From Alphaproteobacteria bacterium UBA4588 (GTDB lineage: Bacteria; Pseudomonadota; Alphaproteobacteria; Rhodobacterales; Rhodobacteraceae), in assembly GCA_905182195.1 (NCBI GenBank), contig CAJJAW010000005.1, positions 1-64,000 on the forward strand: a stretch of 64,000 nt of DNA, given 5' to 3'. Positions 58,534 to 64,000 of the stretch are shown one piece after another. Every line of letters begins with the position of its first letter. The first letter of the stretch is position 1. The translations under genes and the position numbers were made by a program. The notes under the pieces are model-generated. The model made no database searches. It had not been told where the DNA came from and saw only the letters and a list, made by a program, of their open reading frames with translations.

Positions 58534-59424
58534 ATGAGCTTTTTTGATAAGTTTCCAGCAATGGAGCGCACAGATCTGAGAGACTTAAAAAAGGGGATCG
58601 ACTCCTCGTTCAAAGAGTTTTCAAGATCTTGGGGAGAGGGTATCGAAGCTTTTTTTGACCCTCTTTTTTATTTTTTAGTCAATTTTGAAAAGTTATTGCT
58701 GGCCACGCCGTGGCCGATTATCATCGCGATAGTTGCAGCTTTAAGTTATTTAGGCTCCAGGAGTTGGAAGCTATCAGCCGGCGCCGCAGTCTCATTTTTA
58801 GTAATCGGTTATCTTGGAATGTGGAACAACACCATGTCGACCGTGGCTCTAATCTCCGTGGCAACATTTATTTGTATTGCACTGGGTATTCCAATTGGGA
58901 TCGCGATGTCCAAATCTGATAGGCTTCAGGCAATAATAACACCAATACTAGATATTATGCAGACAATACCAATCTTTGTATACTTGCTACCCGTGGTAAT
59001 GCTGTTGGGCATTGGAAAAGTCCCAGGACTAATAGCCGTATGCGTCTATGCAATGCCACCCATCGTCCGTTTGACTAATCTAGGCTTGCGACTTGTCGAC
59101 AAAGAAATTCTTGAGGCGGCGGATGCATTTGGGTCAAATTATCGACAACGTCTTTTTAGAGTTCAGCTACCGCTCGCGTTGCCTAATATTTTTGCGGGTG
59201 TAAACCAAACAATTATGATGGCGCTCGCAATGGTTGTTATCGCTTCAATGATTGGCGTTAAAGGCCTCGGCGTGCCAGTACTCCAATCGATACAAAACCA
59301 GTATCTCGCACTTGGCCTAATGAACGGTCTGGCAATCGTTGCACTTGCAATTATATTTGACCGGGTATCACAACAATATGGCAAACGCCTTCAGCGGCAC
59401 CGGGAAGGTGGAAATGATGTCTGA
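58534..59424 (+). CDS. ABC transporter permease, ProW/OpuAB type
   Basis: This 296-residue protein has a charged N-terminus (FKEFSRSWGEGIEAFFDPLFYF) before several hydrophobic spans. The permease loop is ADAFGSNYRQRLFRVQLPLALP, near residues 195-216. It forms the channel for the quaternary-amine substrate with the binding protein and the ATPase. Its stop overlaps the start of the ATPase gene. The order binding protein, permease, ATPase is the reverse of E. coli proVWX. Confidence 0.9.
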   Translation: MSFFDKFPAMERTDLRDLKKGIDSSFKEFSRSWGEGIEAFFDPLFYFLVNFEKLLLATPWPIIIAIVAALSYLGSRSWKLSAGAAVSFLVIGYLGMWNNTMSTVALISVATFICIALGIPIGIAMSKSDRLQAIITPILDIMQTIPIFVYLLPVVMLLGIGKVPGLIAVCVYAMPPIVRLTNLGLRLVDKEILEAADAFGSNYRQRLFRVQLPLALPNIFAGVNQTIMMALAMVVIASMIGVKGLGVPVLQSIQNQYLALGLMNGLAIVALAIIFDRVSQQYGKRLQRHREGGNDV

Positions 59425-60466
59425 TTACAAAATTGAAATAAAAAATCTTTATAAAATATTTGGACCAGATGACAAAAACATGGTCGAACTCGTGGCAAAC
59501 GGACTTGGTAAACAAGAACTCTTGGATCAGCATCAGCATGTTTTGGGTTTACGAGACGTCAATATTGGTATTTCAGCAAGTTCTATCAATGTAATTATGG
59601 GGCTGTCCGGGTCTGGAAAATCGACTCTAATAAGACACATTAACCGTTTGATTGAACCAACAGTTGGAGAAATAATTGTAAACGGCGAAAATGTGCTTGC
59701 CATGGATCAAGATAAAATTCGAGACTTTCGACGTTTTGGTGCTTCGATGGTTTTTCAGAACTTTGGATTGATGCCACATCGAACAGTTTTAGAAAATGCA
59801 ATGTATGGTTTAAACATACAGGGAGTAGTCTCCAGTGAAGGCGAAAAAAGAGCCCAACATTGGTTAGACCGTGTCGGTTTGTCAGGTTTTGAAGATAGGT
59901 TTCCTGCTCAACTTTCGGGCGGCATGCAACAGCGCGTGGGGCTAGCCCGTGCGCTTGCAACCGACGCTGATATTTTACTTATGGATGAAGCTTTTTCAGC
60001 ACTTGACCCACTAATCCGTGCCGATATGCAGGCTATTTTGCTGGATTTACAGGATGAATTACACAAAACAATTGTCTTTATAACGCATGATTTAGACGAA
60101 GCTTTGAGAATTGGGGATGATATTGCAATATTACGTGACGGTGAATTAATCCAAAAAGGTACACCACAAAAAATCGTTTTAAAACCAGCTAATGATTACG
60201 TTGCCGATTTTACCAAAGATGTGAACCGTGCTAGGGTCCTTACTCTGGACACACTGTCCCACGAGGTAGGATCAAAAAAGGGGCTGCCACTTGAAAGCAA
60301 TCTCCCAATCGAAGATGCAATGCAAAAGATGGTCGAGTCAAAATTTGATTTGATCACGGTTATGAAAGATAATAAGTCAATAGGTCAAGTCTCTCTTGAC
60401 GATATGGTTGCTGCTATATCGAGACCAAAACCTACTGACTCAGGGTCAACAACAAATTATCGCTAA
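59414..60466 (+). CDS. ABC transporter ATP-binding protein, ProV/OpuAA type
   Basis: This roughly 350-residue ATPase has the Walker A GLSGSGKSTLIRHI near residue 61, the signature LSGGMQQRVGLARALA near residue 167, Walker B ILLMDEAFSALDPL and the H-loop FITHDLDEA. A C-terminal CBS-like regulatory tail follows (LPIEDAMQKMVESKFDLITV). Such tails sense ionic strength or substrate in this family. ATG codons at 59414 and 59417 are both possible; GGAAGG precedes them. It overlaps the permease stop and ends next to the convergent acyl-CoA synthetase. Confidence 0.92.
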   Translation: MMSDYKIEIKNLYKIFGPDDKNMVELVANGLGKQELLDQHQHVLGLRDVNIGISASSINVIMGLSGSGKSTLIRHINRLIEPTVGEIIVNGENVLAMDQDKIRDFRRFGASMVFQNFGLMPHRTVLENAMYGLNIQGVVSSEGEKRAQHWLDRVGLSGFEDRFPAQLSGGMQQRVGLARALATDADILLMDEAFSALDPLIRADMQAILLDLQDELHKTIVFITHDLDEALRIGDDIAILRDGELIQKGTPQKIVLKPANDYVADFTKDVNRARVLTLDTLSHEVGSKKGLPLESNLPIEDAMQKMVESKFDLITVMKDNKSIGQVSLDDMVAAISRPKPTDSGSTTNYR

Positions 60467-60473
60467 CTCTCAT

Positions 60474-62567
60474 TTAAGTTCTCACAAATTTATGCACTAA
60501 CACGTCTACCGCACAAACTCGATTTGAATATACAAAAAGTGGATTTATCTCAATTTCTGCTATTTCATTCTGATGTTTTAAATAGGTCGTACACAGCCGA
60601 TGTATTTGGATGGATATCTTCTCGAGGTCTGCCGTTGGACGGCCACGAAACCCTTCAAGAAGTCCAGCTACGCGTAATTTTTTAAGCGCACCAGTTATCT
60701 CGTGCGGAGATATAGGCAGTAAAAGGGTTACGGCGTCACCAACTAATTCGACAAGGATCCCACCACTACCCAGAACTAAAGCTACTCCAAACTGAGGATC
60801 CCTACGCAATGTTACAATTAGCTCAGCTAATGGTTTAGGAGACATATTCTCTAAAAGGAATTGGTCTGTGACTGCCTGTGGATTATAAGAGTTCACATCA
60901 GCCCGCATCTTTATTGAAGCTCTTATAACCGAGCCTGAATCACTTAAGTTCAACACGACCGCACCAGCTTCTGTCTTATGCGCCAAATAAGGGCTTACCA
61001 TTTTAAGTGCCAAAGGATACCCAAGTTCATTCGCAACAGCACCGAGTTTTTGTCCTGACACAACTTTGCCCCGCGGCACTGCAAAGTCGTTAGCTGCCAG
61101 CCAGGCCTTGCCGTCCGGCTCAGATACCATCACTTGTTGGCCCCCTTGCAAATTTAGTGACAGAGGTTCAGGTGTATCCAACAAGATACGCTGGCGTGTT
61201 TGCAACCATTCAGCAGAAGCACTGATAGCATTCAAAGTTTCGTGAATGCCTTGCATAGGCGCCACTCCTTTAGAAATTAAAAGTTGGCGCGTTTCTACAT
61301 CCATATTTTCTGGTATGGTTGCACAAATAGCAGCAGGCAGACCTTGTTCCTGTGTGGCTTTTGCAAATGCTATGGCATCTCTTTGATAAAAAACCTTAGA
61401 ATTATCCAAACCAGGGGCCGGGTAATCCTGAACCAAAACAGCAGAGTCTGATTCAATAGCCAAAATAGCCTTTGAAAAAACTGGGTAGGTCAGATCTGCT
61501 TGCCCCCAAATAGGTGTTGTATAATCAAGGGGATTTGAAACAGTTGCAATTTTTGGTAACAAATTTGCTAGTTCAGTTTCCTGCATCGGATCAACTGGCA
61601 AAAAACTCAGGCCAATCTGTTCAGCATAATCTGCAAGCATAGTTGCCCCACCTCCAGAACAAGTAAACCCCACCAAATGCTTACTTTTGGGCGCACCGAC
61701 AACACACAGGAACTTTAGGGTTTCGAGGAATTGGGAAGGGTTAGAGACGCTGATAATACCAGTGCGCGCAAACAGCGCCTCGTAAAGTTCAGCGGAACCA
61801 GACAAGGATCCTGTGTGGCTTATAGTTAACTCAGACCCAATCGTAGAACTACCAGTCTTAAGTACCACGACCGGAATGCCTTTAGATAGTGCCTTTAAAG
61901 CAGCACACTCAAACCGAAGGATATCTTGCAAACCCTCAATGTGTAATCCAATGGCTCGCACCAGTGGGTCGTCCACAAAAAATTCTAAAAAATCTTCTTG
62001 GCCCAATACTGCCTGATTACCCGCAGAAACCATGTAAGCCAACGGCAGTGATCGTTGGCTCATAGTGATATCAGACGAAAACATTCCAGACTGAGTGATA
62101 ATTGCGGCGCCGTAGCCGGGCGACCAGCCTCCGTGCTCAAAAGACCAAAGTGCGGAATTGTCGATGTAATTGATGAGGCCGTAACAGTTGGGGCCAATTA
62201 AAGCCATGTCTCCCGTAGCATCCACCAAATCTTTTTCATCTTGAATATTACCTGCTTCTTTGAACCCAGCTGAAAAACAAACCACACCGCCAGCACCTAA
62301 GAGAGCCAAACTATGTAAGGCCTCAACCACATCGCTAGCCGGGATTGCCAGGTAAACCGCATCGGGCGCGATAGGTAGATCTTCTATAGAAGCAACACAG
62401 GGAACGCCTGCCAAATCAGATCGCTTAGGGTTTACAGCCCACATTTCTCCATCAAATCCACGGCGACGGGCCTCATCAATAGCAATAATAGCATAGCGGC
62501 CACCAATAAAAACAATGTGCCGCGGCTTTAACAGGCGTTGAAAATTTGCTCGACGACGAGGGGTCAT
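60474..62567 (-). CDS. NDP-forming acyl-CoA synthetase (CoA-binding plus ATP-grasp)
   Basis: This 697-residue protein has a CoA-binding Rossmann domain (HIVFIGGRYAIIAIDEARRRG at the start), succinyl-CoA-synthetase-like middle domains with the phospho-His in LTISHTGSLSGS near residue 251, and a C-terminal ATP-grasp domain (YPLALKMVSPYLAHKTEAGAV near residue 540). The superfamily makes acyl-CoA with ADP release. It also contains the DMSP-cleaving enzyme DddX and enzymes for betaine-type acids. Which one applies is not visible. It follows the acyl-CoA dehydrogenase gene with an ATGA overlap, so the two act in sequence on one acyl chain. Confidence 0.88.
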   Translation of the reverse strand: MTPRRRANFQRLLKPRHIVFIGGRYAIIAIDEARRRGFDGEMWAVNPKRSDLAGVPCVASIEDLPIAPDAVYLAIPASDVVEALHSLALLGAGGVVCFSAGFKEAGNIQDEKDLVDATGDMALIGPNCYGLINYIDNSALWSFEHGGWSPGYGAAIITQSGMFSSDITMSQRSLPLAYMVSAGNQAVLGQEDFLEFFVDDPLVRAIGLHIEGLQDILRFECAALKALSKGIPVVVLKTGSSTIGSELTISHTGSLSGSAELYEALFARTGIISVSNPSQFLETLKFLCVVGAPKSKHLVGFTCSGGGATMLADYAEQIGLSFLPVDPMQETELANLLPKIATVSNPLDYTTPIWGQADLTYPVFSKAILAIESDSAVLVQDYPAPGLDNSKVFYQRDAIAFAKATQEQGLPAAICATIPENMDVETRQLLISKGVAPMQGIHETLNAISASAEWLQTRQRILLDTPEPLSLNLQGGQQVMVSEPDGKAWLAANDFAVPRGKVVSGQKLGAVANELGYPLALKMVSPYLAHKTEAGAVVLNLSDSGSVIRASIKMRADVNSYNPQAVTDQFLLENMSPKPLAELIVTLRRDPQFGVALVLGSGGILVELVGDAVTLLLPISPHEITGALKKLRVAGLLEGFRGRPTADLEKISIQIHRLCTTYLKHQNEIAEIEINPLFVYSNRVCAVDVLVHKFVRT

Positions 62568-63724
62568 GCACCAAGAGGTCGCAGTATTGATCGTGTAATA
62601 ATGTGGCGTTGTATCTCAGAAGTTCCATCCCAGATACGCTCCAATCTACTGTCACGCCAGAAACGTTGTATGGGCATCTCTTCCATAAGCCCCATGCCAC
62701 CAAAAATTTGTACTGCATCATCAGCAATTTTATTCAGCATTTCAGAGCAAAATACTTTAATCATCGCAGCATCAGCATCACTCATCACGCCGTTCTCAGC
62801 ACGGGCTACAGCGTCATTGACCAACAGATCCGCGGCACGCAGGTTCATCGCACCATCGGCCAGACGAAAACCCGTGGCCTGAAATGTCCCAATGGGTTTT
62901 CCAAATTGTTTTCGAGTTGCCGCCCAATTTGTAGCCATGTCCAAGATACGCTCTGCCTTACCACAGCAAGTTGCACCCACCCAAATGCGCCCCATGCCTA
63001 ACCACTTGCCAGCCAGATCCAAACCAAGACCCTCTTCGCCCAGAACTTGTTCTTTGCCCAATCGAACATTGTCAAAATGCAGTTCAAAAGTTTTATACCC
63101 TCGATAACTTATGCAACGGGTCCCTTCTCGGCAGACAAAACCATCCATCCCCACATCGACCAGAAAAGCAGTGACCCGTTTACGGGGACCCCGCGAAGTT
63201 TCATCTTCACCCGTCGCAGCGAAGACGATTGCAAAATCAGGCATGCAAGGGCCCGAGATGAAGTGTTTAGAACCGTTAAGTATCCAATCATCCCCATCAC
63301 GTCGCGCGTTTGATTTCATACCCATCACGTCAGATCCTGCGTCAGGTTCAGACAAGGCAAACAATTCTCGTTTCTCTCCACGTACTGCGGGCAAAAGGTA
63401 CCGCTCGCGCTGATCTCCTTCACAGGCCATCAGCAACTCTGTCGGACGCGCCGCCCAACTTTGTAGTGCATGGCTGGTTTTACCGTATTCACGCTCAATC
63501 AGCGACATCGGGCCATAGCCCAGGCCACCCCCACCAACCTCTTCAGGCAAATTGCATGCAAAGAGGCCAAGCTCTTTCGACTTGGCTTCAATAGCACGGC
63601 CTATCTCATCAGGAACATGGCCCAGGCGGTCGACTTCCTCCTCATGCGGAAACATCTCAGTCTCAACAAAACGGCGGACGGTGCTCACCAACAGGTCTAT
63701 TTCGTGATTTGTTTCAATGGTCAT
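62564..63724 (-). CDS. Acyl-CoA dehydrogenase
   Basis: This 386-residue flavoenzyme has ALSEPDAGSDVMGMKSNA near residues 128-145, GSKHFISG, and RIWVGATCCGKAERILD near residue 257. The C-terminus has GGMGLMEEMPIQRFWRDSRLERIWDGTSEIQRHIITR. The catalytic Glu should lie in RIWDGTSE. I set the start at ATG 63724, preceded by GAGG and beginning MTIETNHEIDLL; the frame is open upstream to 63841 but without family character. It is transcribed with the acyl-CoA synthetase and may desaturate its product. Confidence 0.9.
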   Translation of the reverse strand: MTIETNHEIDLLVSTVRRFVETEMFPHEEEVDRLGHVPDEIGRAIEAKSKELGLFACNLPEEVGGGGLGYGPMSLIEREYGKTSHALQSWAARPTELLMACEGDQRERYLLPAVRGEKRELFALSEPDAGSDVMGMKSNARRDGDDWILNGSKHFISGPCMPDFAIVFAATGEDETSRGPRKRVTAFLVDVGMDGFVCREGTRCISYRGYKTFELHFDNVRLGKEQVLGEEGLGLDLAGKWLGMGRIWVGATCCGKAERILDMATNWAATRKQFGKPIGTFQATGFRLADGAMNLRAADLLVNDAVARAENGVMSDADAAMIKVFCSEMLNKIADDAVQIFGGMGLMEEMPIQRFWRDSRLERIWDGTSEIQRHIITRSILRPLGA

Positions 63725-63889
63725 GGAAGCCTCGCTTAATAAATGTGTGCTGCACTTTGCATTATTGGATACCAAAGATAAAAAATAAGAGCGCCTATTG
63801 GGATTAAGGTCATACGCCGTTGCTAGCTCTCTTTTTTTCAATCACTTAGTGGGCATCATAGATTTTCAAATCTACCAGTGTTGACAATA

Positions 63890-64000
63890 TTAGCCATCAG
63901 CGCCCCGCAACTTTAGCTTGTTACGAGCTTGCTGTGGCGTAGCCACGCGCCCACCCATGCGCTCAATAATTTCGCGGGCTCGAGTGACCAACTGCGCGTT
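63890..64000 (-). CDS. BKACE-type (DUF849) beta-keto acid cleavage enzyme, C-terminal end
   Basis: Thirty-six codons from the window edge read NAQLVTRAREIIERMGGRVA, then TPQQARNKLKL, before a TAA at 63890-63892. This matches the closing helix of DUF849/BKACE proteins (..R-x-x-x-I-I-E-x-x-G-R-x-V-A-T-P-x-E-A-R..). These enzymes cleave beta-keto acids with acetyl-CoA, for example 3-dehydrocarnitine to a betaine and acetoacetyl-CoA. Upstream sequence is missing, so the call rests on a short end. It lies in the same direction as the acyl-CoA dehydrogenase. Confidence 0.62.
   Translation of the reverse strand, partial: NAQLVTRAREIIERMGGRVATPQQARNKLKLRGADG

Overview
The window looks like chromosome of a marine alphaproteobacterium, most likely of the Roseobacter/Rhodobacteraceae type. 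This rests on gene content (several small-molecule catabolic clusters, a DMSP-demethylase-like GcvT-fold protein, HyuA/HyuB, a glycine-betaine-type ABC transporter, a BKACE-type gene end) and on moderate GC. It is an inference; no rRNA, tRNA or marker gene is present. I saw no intact insertion sequence, phage gene or CRISPR array.

Region 1 (1-10180, all plus strand) is one tightly overlapping catabolic operon. It holds two sugar-type ABC permeases (the first cut by the window edge), three related SnoaL/NTF2-fold proteins, a histidinol-dehydrogenase/HpsN-like dehydrogenase broken by a single-base frameshift, an SDR dehydrogenase, a LacI regulator, a bicupin, a zinc MetE-C-terminal-like protein, an alpha/beta hydrolase reduced by an internal deletion, and an RraA/HMG-aldolase-like protein. 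The substrate is unknown.

Region 2 (about 10.2-27 kb) is an AT-richer accessory stretch. It carries a nucleoside 2-deoxyribosyltransferase-like protein, a YHYH-domain secreted protein, and a 12.3 kb gene for a giant Ig-repeat surface protein. That protein has a Sec signal, about 31 Ig-like repeats, two PKD-like repeats and a C-terminal beta-barrel-like end. Its gene is split into three reading frames by two single-base shifts, the second lying inside four almost identical tandem repeats. Small membrane, secreted and hypothetical proteins follow. Gene remnants (SUMF-like, CaiB-like) lie in the gaps.

Region 3 (27-46.5 kb) is oxidative catabolism: an FAD monooxygenase, YtoQ-like protein, glycerate kinase, CMD-family protein, FadH-like reductase, ThDP enzyme, GMC dehydrogenase, 3-oxoacid CoA-transferase A/B, a DmdA-like aminomethyltransferase-fold protein, and an operon of HyuA, HyuB, a DAO-type oxidase, a uronate-dehydrogenase-like SDR and an Old Yellow Enzyme. 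A dead formylglycine-generating-enzyme gene follows.

Region 4 (47-57 kb) is amino-acid and amidine metabolism: a DUF1989 protein, a diaminopropionate-ammonia-lyase-like PLP enzyme, an M24 peptidase, an Asp/Glu-racemase-family protein, and an arginase-ornithine cyclodeaminase-PutA operon facing a divergent Lrp/AsnC regulator. Arginase is intact. The cyclodeaminase and PutA genes carry many frameshifts, so the arginine-to-glutamate route looks to be decaying.

Region 5 (57-64 kb) has a quaternary-amine ABC transporter (binding protein, permease, ATPase, with a hairpin terminator after the binding protein). Facing it are an NDP-forming acyl-CoA synthetase, an acyl-CoA dehydrogenase and the end of a BKACE-like gene. 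Together these suggest uptake and CoA-dependent breakdown of a betaine such as gamma-butyrobetaine or carnitine, though DMSP-type chemistry is an alternative.
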